A DNA stretch of 64,000 nucleotides from Euphorbia lathyris (lineage: Eukaryota; Streptophyta; Magnoliopsida; Malpighiales; Euphorbiaceae), in the NCBI RefSeq assembly GCF_963576675.1, contig NC_088910.1, forward strand, positions 104,436,807 to 104,500,806, in the 5' to 3' direction. The notes under the pieces are model-generated. The model was given only the letters and a program-made list of their open reading frames with translations. It had not been told where the DNA came from and did not search any database. This document shows positions 1 through 11,410 of the stretch, piece by piece. A program made the translations under genes and the position numbers. The number at the start of each line of letters is the position of its first letter. Within the stretch, counting starts at the first letter, position 1.

Positions 1-146
1 TGAATAAACGAGCTTCTAAAGGAGCCGAGCTCAAACACAAATTTTAGCTAGAACAGAGCTCGAACCTCGGCTCGAGCTCATTAACCTTATGATGAGCCGA
101 GCTTGAGCAGGTCAAAGCTCGGCTCGACTCAATTACAGCCTTATAT
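1..146. mobile_element. possible terminal fragment of a DNA transposon
   Basis: The stretch is rich in GAGCTCG and GGCTCG motifs and ends near CTCGACTCAATTACAGCC. Plant hAT-type non-autonomous elements often have ends of this kind. The partner end lies outside the window, so family and boundary are guesses. Confidence 0.3.
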
Positions 147-339
147 ATAGCTTTACATGGGGTTTTGCACCACATAGCATAATTCCAATGGAGGGTCTTA
201 GAATGACCCGATCCTTCCTAAAAAAGATTCGACTGAAAGTCCCAGCTAAGAATTATTCATTTTCTGTTACATTCTAACAGTGGGATCACTGTTTTGGTAT
301 TGTTGTGACTAAAAGTATCTGTTGTGTGGAAAGTGTTGT
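147..339. other. non-coding, nothing recognised
   Basis: AT-rich sequence between the terminal repeat at the window start and the hAT MITE. No ORF, RNA or repeat is supported. Confidence 0.6.
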
Positions 340-347
340 GAGGTGCT

Positions 348-824
348 TAGAGATGTAAACGGGGTGGGACAGGACGGGGCTGGGATTGGAGTTCCCATCC
401 CCGTTCCCTGACTAAACGGGGAATCCCATACCCGCCCCGCGAAACAAACGGGGACAAAATTCATCCCCGTCCCCGCCCCACGGTGAATTTCCGACCTCGC
501 GGGTATCCTCATTTACCCATTTAAAATTTAAAAGAATATATGAAAAAAGAAATAAATGAAAAGAATAAAGAAAAAAGAAAGAGAATAAGAGAATATGATG
601 AATAAATAGACATAGAGTGAAACAGAAGTAAATCATTTATATCGGATTAATAATAGGTTCAAGTTTTTCTATGCATATTTTTTATTTTCTATGATTAATA
701 ATATGTTATCGGGGATTAAACGGGTAATCTGTCGGGAATTCCTGCGGGGCACAATACGGGGTAGGTTTGGGAATCCCCGTGGGGCGGGATACCTTTTTAC
801 ATTCCCGCTCCGTTTACATTCCCA
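348..824. mobile_element. hAT-type MITE, 477 bp
   Basis: The left end TAGAGATGTAAACGGGG and the reverse complement of the right end TGGGAATGTAAACGGAG form imperfect terminal inverted repeats. They continue inward into GGGGCGGGG-rich arms. The flanks GAGGTGCT (340-347) and GAGATGCT (825-832) are an 8-bp duplication with one mismatch, the hAT signature. The interior is AT-rich and encodes no transposase, so the element is non-autonomous. The short ORFs across it come from the GC-rich arms. Confidence 0.75.
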
Positions 825-832
825 GAGATGCT

Positions 833-1958
833 ATAGGGAAAAGTGTTGTGAGAAAAAAACTAATATGTGTTTAATAAGGATATGATTAAAAATCTAAAAG
901 TCAAAAAATAAAAACTAATAATATATATTATATTCTATTGAAAGTTATGATCTTTTTGTAAAAAAAAAAAAAAGATTAATATCATATTTTGTGGATAAGT
1001 TGTAAAAACTACCTTTTCAACAAACTATAAATTATAGTTTTTTTAAAGTAGATTTTTCAACTATCTCACTTTTTATGGAGCCTTATCCAATACTGAAAAA
1101 ACTGCTTTCATCGTACCAAAGATAATTTAATATGTGAATTTGGTTACGTTACGTGTCTCAACCGTAATGATGATTTGATGTCGTACTCGAGCCTATAAAA
1201 TAATATACAGATCAGATGGATCGGAACCTGGTAAACTTGCTCCGACGTCTAAGTCAGTTTCTGAGTTAGGACTGAATGGAAGGGAATGAACTAGTTTAGA
1301 GATATTAGTTAACGTACCGAACCTTGTCCATATACATGTGTGTTTATAGTGCATTATTAGGTTTAAGGTTGTCACCTCCTTATGAATCCTTACAAACTTA
1401 GGTCTGCGTATGCCTTAAGGATTTCGAATCTTGAGAAGAATCTTTTTTCTTGTAGGATTCTAAAAGGTCATTTGATGTGTTGAGCTTTGGAGGTTTGAAC
1501 ATTTGGTTGTAGACCGCCGCTTGTTGGACTTGGACCGTATCAATCGTTTCCGTTCTGCTGTAACCGTTTTGGATGCATATAAACTTGGACCATAACAAAA
1601 ATAGTGATGATATCACGTACATAATCATTTAGTTGGATATCAGTAAAAAAAAATAATAATGTCAAACTGGGACTTAGAAGTTACGGTAAGAATGGGGGTA
1701 AAGAGAGATTGGAGAAATCTAGGCTAACTTCTATTCTCCCATCGGCTTCTACATGTAGGCCTAAAAATAGACAATGGCATGTGATATGCTTTATGCTTCT
1801 TGTGGGTCACCACCCAGTTTTTATCATGATTGAAATATGCACTCTAAAGGCTCAATTTTACTTCTACTACGTTCTATTTCTAATTTTACTTTTTTTTTGG
1901 TAAACTATTTCTAATTTTACTATATTTAAATTAGGGAAAATATATATATATATATATA
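833..1958. other. non-coding AT-rich DNA, possible LTR relic
   Basis: No coding region is supported. A patch around 1215-1260 with the motif CTCCGACGTCTAAGTCAG resembles sequence often seen in LTRs of plant Ty3/gypsy elements, but no second LTR, PBS or PPT is visible. A short (TA)n run at 1941-1958 marks the left edge of the next element. Confidence 0.4.
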
Positions 1959-4376
1959 GGTGTGACACATCTCTTATGGTGTGACAAGTCTTATTATGTG
2001 ACAAGGACCAATTTTGTAATTAACCAAAAGGAGGTGGCAAATTTATAAATAAAAGAAAAGAGAAAATTATTTTATTTTTTTTTAAAATGCATTTTTCCGA
2101 CTTTTCCAACCTCGTTTTTTAAAAAATTTTATACCGTTGGACTCGTATTAATTAAACGGTCATTTTAAGATCCATGAAGCTCAAGTAAAAAAAATTCTGG
2201 TGAACGGAATCCGGGTGGGCGTTTTCCGGCAAGCAAAAAAGTGTCCAGAAAATTCTCAAAAAATTCCAAAACATGTAAAACATTATTCTAAGAAACTTTA
2301 ATTCTTGGGTCGGAGCGAGATTTCTTACGGTTTAGTTTCAATAAAACTTTTTCCTTAGTTTTATCTATTTTACATGCTTCAACAATTTGTTGGGTAAAAA
2401 CTGTAAGGAATCTCGCTTTGAGCCAAGAATTAAAGTTTCTTAAAATAATGTTTTACATGTTTTGGAATTTTTTGATAATTTTCTGGACACGTTTTTTTTT
2501 AGTCCTACTTACGTTGTTCCAAATCAATGTACCATTTGTTCCAACATAATACTTATATTGTTCCAACAGAAAATTATTTTATTTCTTTTCTTTAAAATAT
2601 ATTTTTTTGACATTTCTAACCTCGTTTTTCAAAAAATTTTAGACTCATCTAAATTAGACAGTCATTTTAAGATCCCTGAAGCTCAAGTAAAAAAAATTCC
2701 GGTGAACGGAATCCGAGTGGGCGTTTTCTGGCAAGAAAAAAAGTGCCCAGAAAATTCTAAAAGAATTCCAAAAAATGTAAAACATTATTCTAAGAAACTT
2801 TAATTCTTGGGTCGAAGCGGGATTTCTTACGGTTTAGTCCCAATAAACTCGTTCCTTAATTTTATTTATTTTACATGCTTCAACAATTTATTGGGTCAAA
2901 ACTGTAAGAAATTTCGAGTTGAGCCAAGAATTAAAGTTTCTTAAAATGATGTTTTACATGTTTTTGAATTTTTTGATAATTTTCTGGTACGTTTTTTGTC
3001 CTACTTACATTGTTCCAAATCAGTGTACCATTTGTTCCAACATAATACTTGCATTGTTCCAACAGAAAAATATTTTATTTCTTTTCTTTAAAATACATTT
3101 TTCCGATATTTCTAACCTTGTTTTTCGAAAATTTTTATACTATTAGACTCATCTAAATTAGACGGTCATTTTAAGATCCCTGAAACTCAAGTAAAAAAAA
3201 TTCCGGTGAACGGAATCCGGGTGGGCGTTTTCTGGCGAGAAATAAAATACCCAGAAAAATCTCAAAAAATTCCAAAAAATGTAAAACATTATTCTAAGAA
3301 ACTTTAATTCTTGGGTCGAAGTGGGATTTCTTACGGTATAGTCCCAACAAATTGTTGAAGCATGTAAAATTGATAAAATTAAGGAAAACGTTTTATTGGG
3401 ACTAAACCGTAAGAAATCCTATTTCGACCCAAGAATTAAAGTTTCTTAGAATAATGTTTTACCTTTTCTGAAATTTTTTAAGAATTTTCTGGGTACTTTT
3501 TTTCTCGCCGGAAAACGCCCACCCGGATTCCGTTCACCGGAAATTTGTTTACTTGAGCTTCAGGGATCTTAAAATGACCGTCTAATTTAGACGAGTCTAA
3601 TAGTATAAAAAATTTCGAAAAACGATGTTAGAGATGTCGGAAAAATGTATTTTAAAGAAAAGAAATAAAACAATTTTCTCTATCATCTCTTTCATTTTAG
3701 GGTAATTAATTTATTAGTCCCTATATTTTGACAAAACACACTGTTTAGTCCCTGTATTTTCATAAACACATGGTAAGGTCCCTAAGCTTTTTTTCAATGA
3801 ACTGTTTAGTCCTTCCTTCTATTTGTTAGATTTTTTTTACCGTTTATGACTTCGGAAATGACTAAATTACCTTTTACTATTTACCTTCAAACTTTAGAAG
3901 AGAAAATCCAATTTAAAAGAAGAAGCTATTTGTATGGAGAACAAGAAAAAAAAAAGACCCAATGCTTACGAATTTGAACGATTAAGAAGAAAATAAAAAA
4001 GAAGAACACTGAAAGTTGATTTCAAATGCATTAGAGTTTAAAGGAAATGAAAAGAAGAACGCAAATCCAAATTGACTAACAAAATCTTCATGAGAGTCTA
4101 ACGACAGGGACTAAACAGTTCACCAAGAAAAACGTTAGGGACTAAACAGTTCATCGTGAAAAAGGTTAGGGACTTTATCATGTGTTTTTGAAAATACAGG
4201 GACTAAACAGTGTGTTTTGTCAAAATATAGGGACTAATAAATTAATTACCCTTCATTTTATTTACCAATTTGTTACCTTGTCCTTTTTAATTATCATCAA
4301 AACTACGTAGTTTTGTTATGTAACACAATAAGCTCCTTGTCACAACTTAAGCCCTTGTCACGCCGGATCTCACCCC
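1959..4376. mobile_element. element A: TA-flanked fold-back element with repeated arms
   Basis: The element starts GGTGTGACACATC directly after a (TA)n run and ends GGATCTCACCCC directly before another. The ends are inverted: both contain GTGACAAG motifs followed by similar internal sequence. The right arm is interrupted by a 552-bp MITE. An arm-derived unit with conserved blocks (CGGTCATTTTAAGATCC, GGTGAACGGAATCCGGG, AAACTTTAATTCTTGGG) is present in direct copies near 2100, 2610 and 3105, about 500 bp apart, and inverted at 3340-3660. It has no coding capacity. The superfamily is uncertain; TA-flanked long-TIR elements in plants include Mutator-like and Micron-type microsatellite-targeting elements. 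Confidence 0.6.
3700..4251. mobile_element. Mutator-type MITE nested in element A, TSD TTCATTTTA
   Basis: Long near-perfect inverted repeats begin GGGTAATTAATTTATTAG and contain the repeated phrase GGGACTAAACAGT. The element is bounded by an exact 9-bp duplication TTCATTTTA at 3691-3699 and 4252-4260. The 9-bp duplication points to the Mutator superfamily. At 552 bp it has no coding capacity. Confidence 0.85.
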
Positions 4377-4388
4377 TATATATATATA
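4377..4388. repeat. (TA)n shared by the ends of elements A and B
   Basis: A short TA run directly joins the right end of element A to the left end of element B. Each element therefore uses TA microsatellite sequence as its flank. Confidence 0.8.
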
Positions 4389-4415
4389 ACCCTCTCTCAC
4401 CTTAGGTGAGAACCA

Positions 4416-4437
4416 CTCAAAACTACGTAGTTTTGAG
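4416..4437. repeat. perfect palindrome in the TIR of element B
   Basis: A 22-bp perfect palindrome has the core CAAAACTACGTAGTTTTG. The same 18-bp core occurs in the right end of element A at 4298-4315, and a one-base variant is in the right TIR of B near 11442-11459 and its duplicate near 11571-11588. It may be a protein-binding or cruciform site used by the terminus. Confidence 0.7.
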
Positions 4438-4464
4438 TAGGAAAATAAAATAAAAAATGCTACT

Positions 4465-4535
4465 ACCTAAGGGATTCGAACCTAGGTCTCTTCATTCACA
4501 CTCCATATTACTTACCACTAAGTCAATTGCTTTTT
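4465..4535 (-). other. tRNA-like segment with pol III A/B boxes in the B terminus
   Basis: Read on the minus strand, an A-box-like ACTTAGTGGTAAG (4511-4523) is followed about 30 bases later by a canonical B box GGTTCGAATCCC (4471-4482). The spacing is tRNA-like, but no cloverleaf is evident. The opposite TIR carries the partner at 11350-11408 on the plus strand, with GGCTCAGTGGTAAG and a decayed B box. This is not a functional tRNA gene; it could be tRNA- or SINE-derived. Confidence 0.5.
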
Positions 4536-4841
4536 ATGTTTATAATATCGTGCGCTGCTTAATATACCACGGTCCTTTTAGCTTCCATTGTTTAGTATTT
4601 GACGCATGCACTTATTAATATCGATTAAATATGCATAATAATGAATTATGAATAGAAAAAAAGTGCATAATAATGAATTATTAATAGAAAAAAAAACAAA
4701 TGTGCATAATAATGAATTATTAATAGAAAAAAATCCAAGAATATGCTCTAATTTCTTATTTATTTAATTCCTTTATATTTTTGTAATTTATGTTATATAA
4801 GAAAATATATTTTTTAAAACATACGTTATAACATATATTTT

Positions 4842-5330
4842 AACTTTTAAAACACGAACTATGAAGTTTAGAACGTACGACATATTTTTTAGAACATACG
4901 TTATGTTTTTTAGAACACGTGTTATGTTTTTTCGAACATGAATTATAAATTATATTATAGAACAAATGAAAAAACGATCCAGATATCTACTGATTTTTTT
5001 AGAACATTATACTAAATTTTTGGAACACAAACTATATATTTTTTAAAACAAACGTTAGAATATATATTTTAACTTTTAAAACACGAACTATGAAGTTTAG
5101 AACGTACGACATATTTTTTAAAACATACGTTATGTTTTTTAGCATGAGTTATAAATTATATTATAGAACAAATGAAAAAACGATCGAGATATCTACTGAT
5201 ATTTTTAGAACATTATACTTAATTTTTGGCACACAAAATATAAACTTTAGAACATACGTTATATTTTTTAGAACATACGTTATGTTATTTAGAATATGAG
5301 TTATAAATTATATTATAGAACAAATGTAAA
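4842..5330. repeat. diverged internal direct repeats of element B, about 229 bp
   Basis: The block AACTTTTAAAACACGAACTA recurs at 4842 and 5071. It is followed in each copy by GTTTAGAACGTACGACATA and TATAGAACAAATGAAAAAACG. A third partial copy follows near 5235-5330. The unit is itself made of TTAGAACATACGTTA-like sub-repeats. Confidence 0.7.
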
Positions 5331-5500
5331 AATTGTCCATATATCTTTTTTTTTAAAAAAACATTATACTTAATTTTTAGAACCCAAATTATAAAATTTA
5401 GAACATATATAACAATATTTAGAACATCGTCCTTAACATTTTAAAATATAAATTACAAGAATATAAATGAATTAAATAAATAAGAAATTAGAGCATGTTC

Positions 5501-6008
5501 TGATACAGATTAAAAGCGATAAATGGAGGTTTTAATCATAAACCAACAAAGATCTTCTTCTCTAGCTAGACTAGAAGGAGTGAATCCCGATAAACAAAGG
5601 TATAAACCTTAATCTCAATGAGAAATGATATTTGATTGATAAAAGTTGCCTTATCCTTACAAAATGAGGGTTTAAATACAACCTCTAAAAGATAAGCAAA
5701 GGACAGGGACTACCCCTACTAGGGTTACAATACATTTAATAAGAAGATGGTAAGATAGGTAATGCGCCCAGACAACAGGTACAGAGGTGCAGGTACGGAG
5801 CGTCAGAGGTTGTTGGAGAATTCCTTCGGCAGGAAGTAAACTTGAGATCCGCCCAGTGTAGTTGTTGGTACGCCTCATGGCGTACGCCTAGATCCGCCCC
5901 GCTCGCGTGTCCAGGGGATCCGCCCTCTTAGATACAACCTCTGTGAGAACGCCGAGAGGAGATCCGCCAAGGCGCGTGTTATTATTGATCCCAGTTAGGA
6001 TGTCCGCA
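5501..6008 (-). repeat. 3' LTR of the CRM-like gypsy element
   Basis: 508 bp. On the minus strand it begins TGCGGACATCC and ends CTGTATCA. The pol ORF runs about 120 bases into it. An AT-rich TATTTAAA near 5673 is a possible core promoter. Confidence 0.9.
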
Positions 6009-8470
6009 TCATTCTCTCCTTCTTTAAAAGAATTCGGCACTGGCTTGTCTGTGTTGTTCTCCAAAGGGCCATCTGACTTCCACGGGCTAAGGTCACAAAC
6101 ATTGAACGCCGGTGAGACTTTACCAAGCCAATTTGGCAAAGCTATGTGATAGGCATTGGCATTGACCTTCTTGGTGATCTTATATGGCCCGTACTTTCTC
6201 GGTCGAATCTTGCTGCTTGTGGCGTTGGCGAGTCTCTTTTTTCCCAAGTGTACCATAATCTCATCTCGCACTTCGAACTGTAGGTCCCTGCGGTGCTCAT
6301 CCGCCTTAGCTTTTAGTTTCTGGTTTCTCTCCTCAAGAGTCTCCTTCACCTCTTGGTGCATCTGGACATAGTCTTTGGCTAGCTGGTTTGCAGTCACGTT
6401 TCCTTTGGGAAGACGGGCTATATCAAGGACGTGATTCGGGGTCTTAGTGTATACCACCTCAAAGGGTGACTTCCCAGTTCCCGAGTGTACAGATCCATTG
6501 TAGGCAAACTCAGCTTGTGCTAAAACCACGTCCCACATCCTGGGCTTATCCTTACATTTGCTGCGCAGTAAGTTTCCCAGAGTCCGATTGACCACTTCTG
6601 TCTGTCCGTCTGTCTGAGGGTGGGCGGTGGTACTAAACTTCAGAGAAGTATCAAAAAAAGCCCACAAGGTCCGCCAGAAGTGACTCAGGAACTTTGTGTC
6701 ACGGTCTGAGACAATGCTCTTTGGTACACCATGTAGTCTGACAACCTCTTTGAAGAATAGCTTGGCAGTCGCTGAGGCGTCGTTAGTCTTACGGCATGGT
6801 ATGAAGTGTGCCATTTTCGAAAACCGATCAACAACCACAAAGATGGAATCCATGCCTCTCTGAGTTCTGGGTAACCCTAGGACAAAATCCATGGACAGAT
6901 CCTCCCATATAGTTTCTGGTACAGGCAAGGGTAGCTGTAAGCCAGCATTTGTAGCGTGTCCCTTGGCGGTCTGGCAGATATAGCATCGTTCTACTAGGTA
7001 CGCCACATCTCTTCTCATTTTGGGCCAGAAATAACGGGAACTCACTGCTGCATATGTCTTGTCTCGCCCAAAATGTCCCCCCAGGGATTCGCCATGTAGA
7101 TCTCGGACCACCTTCTCGCGGATAGAAGTGCAGGGTAAAAAAAGTTGGTTGCCCCTCATTAGATACTCATCCATCAAGTGATACGCCCCATCCCCAGGTT
7201 GGCGCTGGCACTTCTCCCAGATACTTCCAAAGTCAGGATCCGCCAGGTACTCTCCTCTGATGTGTTCGAAACAATCGGTCTCCAGGTTGACTGTTTTTAT
7301 TAGTGCAACCCTCCGACTCAAGGCGTCCGTCACTATGTTCTGTTTTCCCGCCTTATGGATAAGCTTATAGGGGAACTTATCTATGAAGGCAGACCACCGG
7401 GCGTGCATGGCGCTTCGAAGTTGCTTCTGACTTCCCAGGTATTTGAGAGCTTGATGGTCAGTGTAGAGGATGAACTCTTTTCCCACCAAGTAATGTTCCC
7501 ATACTTTCAACGCCCTCACTACAGCATAAAACTCTTGATCATACGTTGCCCACCTTTGCCGTGCCTCACAGAGCTTCTCACTGAAGTATGCAATGGGCCT
7601 CTTTTCTTGCATAAAGACACCACCAATCCCAATTCCATTGGCATCACACTCAACTTCAAACAGTTTGTCAAAATCGGGATACGCCAGCACTGGCGCTATA
7701 CTCAGCTTTTCCTTGATCAAGGCGAAGCTCTCTTCTTGGGCGTCCACCCACTCGAACCCCTTTCCCTTCTTCAAACATTCCGTCAACGGGGCCACTATGG
7801 AACTGAAGTTCTTAATGAATCGGCGATAAAACGTTGCTAGTCCATGAAAACTCCTGATATCCCCCACGTTCCTCGGAGTAGGCCATTCTCGGATGGCTCT
7901 TACTTTCTCCCCATCAACTTGGATTCCACTCCCGCTGACCACGAATCCAAGGAAAACTAAGCTCTCCATGACAAAGTCACACTTCTTGGTGTTGGCGTAT
8001 AGTTGGTGTTTCCTTAACAGGTCAAACACGGTCTGCAAGTGCTCTTCATGTTCCGCCAAGGTCTGGCTGTGGATCAAAATATCGTCAAAATACACAACTA
8101 CGAACTTCCCAATCACTGGGCGAAGCACCTGATTCATCAGTCTCATAAAAGTACTAGGGGCGTTGGTCATCCCAAAGGGCATAACTAACCATTCATACAA
8201 TCCATCTCTTGTTTTGAAGGCAGTCTTCCACTCATCCCCAGATCGGATTTGTATCTGATGATACCCACTCCTGAGATCAATCTTGGAGAAGACTCGAGAT
8301 CCGCCAAGTTGGTCCAACATGTCATCCAACCTTGGAATCGGGAACTTATACTTGATGGTGATCTTGTTAATAGCCCTACTGTCAACACACATCCGCCAAG
8401 ACCCATCCTTCTTCGGTGTAAGTAAAGCTGGAACAGCGCAAGGACTCATACTCTCCCTAACGTATCCCAT
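5888..8470 (-). pseudogene. pol: gypsy pol: reverse transcriptase, RNase H, integrase
   Basis: An 860-residue open segment. The RT carries the catalytic YFDD at about residues 127-130 and the upstream [11 protein letters not shown] and MPFGMTNAP motifs. RNase H follows, with ECDANG near 274. The integrase has an HHCC finger ([15 protein letters not shown]) and a DDE core ([25 protein letters not shown]). The C-terminus contains a [15 protein letters not shown] segment and then about 40 residues encoded by the 3' LTR. It is in frame with the protease segment upstream but cut off from it by one TAA codon at 8492-8494. The Met at 8470 is internal and not a natural start. The product would copy element RNA and integrate the DNA in the nucleus. 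Confidence 0.9.
6009..6025 (-). other. polypurine tract of the CRM-like element
   Basis: The minus strand reads AAAGAAGGAGAGAATGA directly before the 3' LTR. The tract is also coding, falling in the Lys-Glu-Gly-Glu-Asn-Asp part of the pol ORF. It primes plus-strand DNA synthesis. Confidence 0.75.
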
Positions 8471-8491
8471 CTCGATGAGTTCCTCTACTTT

Positions 8492-9676
8492 TTATCTCAT
8501 GACATCATTCTCCTTTGGGCTCATTCGATAATGTGGGAGGCCTGGCAAACTAGCCCCAGGCACCAGATCGATATGATGTTGGATATCTCTCAAAGGTGGT
8601 AACCCACTCGGCAGTTCGTCGGGGAATAGATCTTGATACTCGCCAAGTAGGTGGGTCACTTCATTCGGCATCTCTCTCTCGCCCCTTCGGGCGGCCTCGT
8701 GATTCGCCTTAACCATCACCACATACACCATCTGGCTCTCCTCACATTCGCTGACGAACGATTTGTGTGTAGGACAGACTACCAAGGTAGACTTCTCATC
8801 GGCCTTTGGCTCTCTCACCATTGGTGTAAGGACAAACTTCACCCCATTCTTCACAAATCTGTAAGTGTTCTCTCTTCCGGCGTGGGTGGTGTTGTTATCA
8901 AACTGCCAAGGTCGGCCCAACAATAGGTGGCATGCGTCCATGTCAACCACATCACAACAGACTTCATCATGATAGTTACCAATCTCAATCGGTACCTTGC
9001 ATCTCTGGGTCACCCTCAACTCGCCCACGTTCTTGATCCATCCCACCCTGTAGGGATCAGGGTGCGCCTCTACCAACAACCCGAACTTCTGAACGGCGCT
9101 GCTACTCACAATGTTCTCTTGGCTCCCACTATCTATTATCACATTACATCGCCCGCCCTTCACAAGATAGTGGGTCCTGAATAGTCGGTGCCTCTGATCG
9201 CCCTCTATCCGGCTGGAGACTAACAAACGCCGTACCACATGAATGGCGTACCTCTCTTCGCCCGCCACCTCATCATCTTCTCCCAAGGGTTCACAAAATA
9301 CTTCATCCTCTTCGTCATAGTCATCTTCATACCTCTCCACCATGTTGGCGCTCTTCCTTCTAGGACACTCGTTGGATCTATGTCCTGGCTCATTGCACCG
9401 AAAACATTTGAAAGGTGCTGGCCTTGCATACGGATTGTTGCTCTTGGGTGGTATATGTGCTTTTTTGTATGGTCTAGTATCTCCAACGGATCCCCTTCCC
9501 ACACTGTTAACCTTGGCCCCACTGGCACTTGCCACCTGCTTGCCTTTGTCGTAAGACTTCACGTTATCTCTTCCTCCAGGCGTATACTCAGCAGTGGCGA
9601 ATCTCCTGGATCTCCCGGTCAGTTGGGACTCAGCCTTGAGGGCTAAATTCCTAGCATATTGTACTCTAAACACCAT
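8492..9676 (-). pseudogene. gypsy Gag zinc knuckle, aspartic protease and N-terminal pol
   Basis: A 394-residue segment in the same frame as the gag segment upstream and pol downstream. A CCHC knuckle [14 protein letters not shown] lies near residue 93. The retroviral-type aspartic protease follows with DSGSQENIV near residue 181 and HLLLGRPWQ near 250. The end reaches the RT entry region and stops at TAA in KENDVMR-stop, where related elements have Glu or Gln. The upstream boundary is a TAG. This is one polyprotein segment bounded by two nonsense changes. Confidence 0.85.
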
Positions 9677-9694
9677 CTGTGTGCCAATACGATC

Positions 9695-10582
9695 CTAGAT
9701 ATTGTATCTCAACCCTTCTAGATACCTAGAGGTCTTTTGGCTTTCAGTTTCAAACAGGTTGGCTCTCGCCGAAAGCCTTAAGAACTCAGAAGTATACTCA
9801 TGGACACTTTGGGTCCCTTGAGAGCATCCTCTGTAGGAGCTGTAGATATACTGTTCGTAGTCCGGCGGTAAGAACCGCTCCCTCAGCATCGCCTTCATCC
9901 ATAGCCAAGATCTAATCGGATCTCTGCCCCCTCTTCTCCTTTCTTCCCTCATCTGATCCCACCAAACTGATGCGCCACCCTTCAGGCGATACGCCACCAG
10001 TCTAACTTTCCTCTCATCAGGAATACCGGCATACTCAAAGAAACGTTCAACTTCCGATAACCAATCTAAGAACCCCTCTATATCCAATTCGCCTCCAAAA
10101 GACGGTAAGTCTATTTTTAGCTTAAAGGCATCATCTCTATCAAAGTTCCCTAGATCCGGTTCTGCCCTAGCAATACCCACACGTCTGTCGTCAATCGGAC
10201 CACCATTCCTCACAGTTCTAAAGGCACCATTATCCCCAATATCCTTAAAATCATCACTATCAGCGTTATGTACAAGGACAAAGTTGGGTCTTCTTACCTC
10301 AGGATCCCTAGGACCCATTCGTGGAAGTTGGACATTTGCCAATGGTAGTCGAGGTGGCGTGGGTTGCCTTTGGGGTCGTGGTTCAAGGACTCCTTCCCTC
10401 CTCTGGTCGGACTCCCCGACGGCTGGTCTGACCACTGCACGGATCTCCAATCTGAGGTTTTCCAGGGAAGCGATTAGCTCCTGGAACCGTTGGTCGTTTT
10501 GTTTCTGCCACTCAAGGCTGGCCTGGATTTGTTCCGCGAGGTGCTCTCTCAGCTCCTCATATCTCCGGTCACTGGTTTCCAT
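9695..10582 (-). pseudogene. gag: gypsy Gag, capsid part
   Basis: The Met at 10582 follows the PBS by about 60 bases and is the likely polyprotein start. The 295-residue segment opens with a charged helical region, then a Pro/Arg-rich linker. Residues about 160-290 form the Retrotrans_gag capsid module (IDLPSFGGELDIEGFLDWL, VAYRLKGGASVWWDQM). It ends ...GLRYNI followed by TAG. The next codons continue in frame into the zinc-knuckle segment, so the stop is a single nonsense change, with CAG the expected codon. Gag forms the virus-like particle. Confidence 0.85.
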
Positions 10583-10645
10583 GGAATCTTACGGTTGTCG
10601 GGGTTGAACCATTGCCAAAAGAAGTTTCGGGTCAGGAAACGATTG

Positions 10646-10657
10646 TCTCTGATACCA
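10646..10657 (-). other. primer binding site, initiator tRNA-Met type
   Basis: The minus strand reads TGGTATCAGAGA two bases after the 5' LTR end CTGTATCA. This matches the 3' end of plant initiator tRNA-Met, except for the final base, and marks 10660-11167 as the 5' LTR. Confidence 0.85.
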
Positions 10658-10659
10658 AC

Positions 10660-11167
10660 TGATACAGATTAAAAGCGATAAATGGAGGTTTTAATCGTAA
10701 ACCAACAAAGATCTTCTTCTCTAGCTAGACTAGAAGGAGTGAATCCCGATAAACAAAGGTATAAACCTTAATCTCAATGAGAAATGATATTTGATTGATA
10801 AAAGTTGCCTTATCCTTACAAAATGAGGGTTTAAATACAACCTCTAAAAGATAAGCAAAGGACAGGGACTACCCCTACTAGGGTTACAATACAGTTAATA
10901 AGAAGATGGTAAGATAGGTAATGCGCCCAGACAACAGGTACAGAGGTGCAGGTACGGAGCGTCAGAGGTTGTTGGAGAATTCCTTCGGCAGGAAGTAAAC
11001 TAGAGATCCGCCCAGTGTAGTTGTTGGTACGCCTCATGGCGTACGTCTAGATCCGCCCCGCTCGCGTGTCCAGGGGATCCGCCCTCTTAGATACAACCTC
11101 TGTGAGAACGCCGAGAGGAGATCCGCCAAGGCGCGTGCTATTATTGATCCCAGTTAGGATGTCTGCA
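10660..11167 (-). repeat. 5' LTR of the CRM-like gypsy element
   Basis: Full-length partner of 5501-6008. A small 68-codon ORF inside it is also present in the other LTR and is not considered a gene. Confidence 0.9.
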
Positions 11168-11410
11168 TCTTAGATTTTTTTTTCTATTAATAATTCATTA
11201 TTATGCACATTTCTTTTTTTTTCTATTAATAATTTATTATTATGCATATTTAATCGATATTAATAAGTGCATGCATCAAAATTAAACAATAGAAGCTAAA
11301 AGGGCAATGGTATATTAATCAGCGTGCGACATATATTACAAGGAAAGCAATTGGCTCAGTGGTAAGTTGTGTGGAGTATAAACATAGAGTCTCAGCTTTG
11401 ACCCCCCCAA

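Larger units (their letters stand above)
5501..11167 (-). mobile_element. Ty3/gypsy LTR retrotransposon, CRM-like chromovirus, 5.67 kb
   Basis: Two 508-bp LTRs (5501-6008 and 10660-11167) differ at about six positions by eye, so insertion is recent. They enclose a minus-strand gag-protease-RT-RNase H-integrase reading frame. The PBS matches initiator tRNA-Met. The polypurine tract lies inside coding sequence and the ORF continues into the 3' LTR, a trait described for CRM-type chromoviruses. It inserted into the right TIR of element B. No clean 5-bp duplication is visible (TGTTC on the left, TCTTA on the right). The coding frame has two in-frame stops, so this copy is defective. Confidence 0.9.

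Noticed and set aside
4465..4535. genuine tRNA gene
   Set aside because: A and B boxes are present, but no acceptor stem or cloverleaf pairs and the copy in the other TIR is decayed.
5672..5878. 68-codon minus-strand ORF in the gypsy LTR, repeated at 10831-11037
   Set aside because: Lies downstream of the pol stop inside the LTR and shows no domain; present only because the LTR is duplicated.
7355..7840. 161-codon plus-strand ORF opposite gypsy pol
   Set aside because: Antisense shadow of the RT/RNase H coding frame; no domain of its own.
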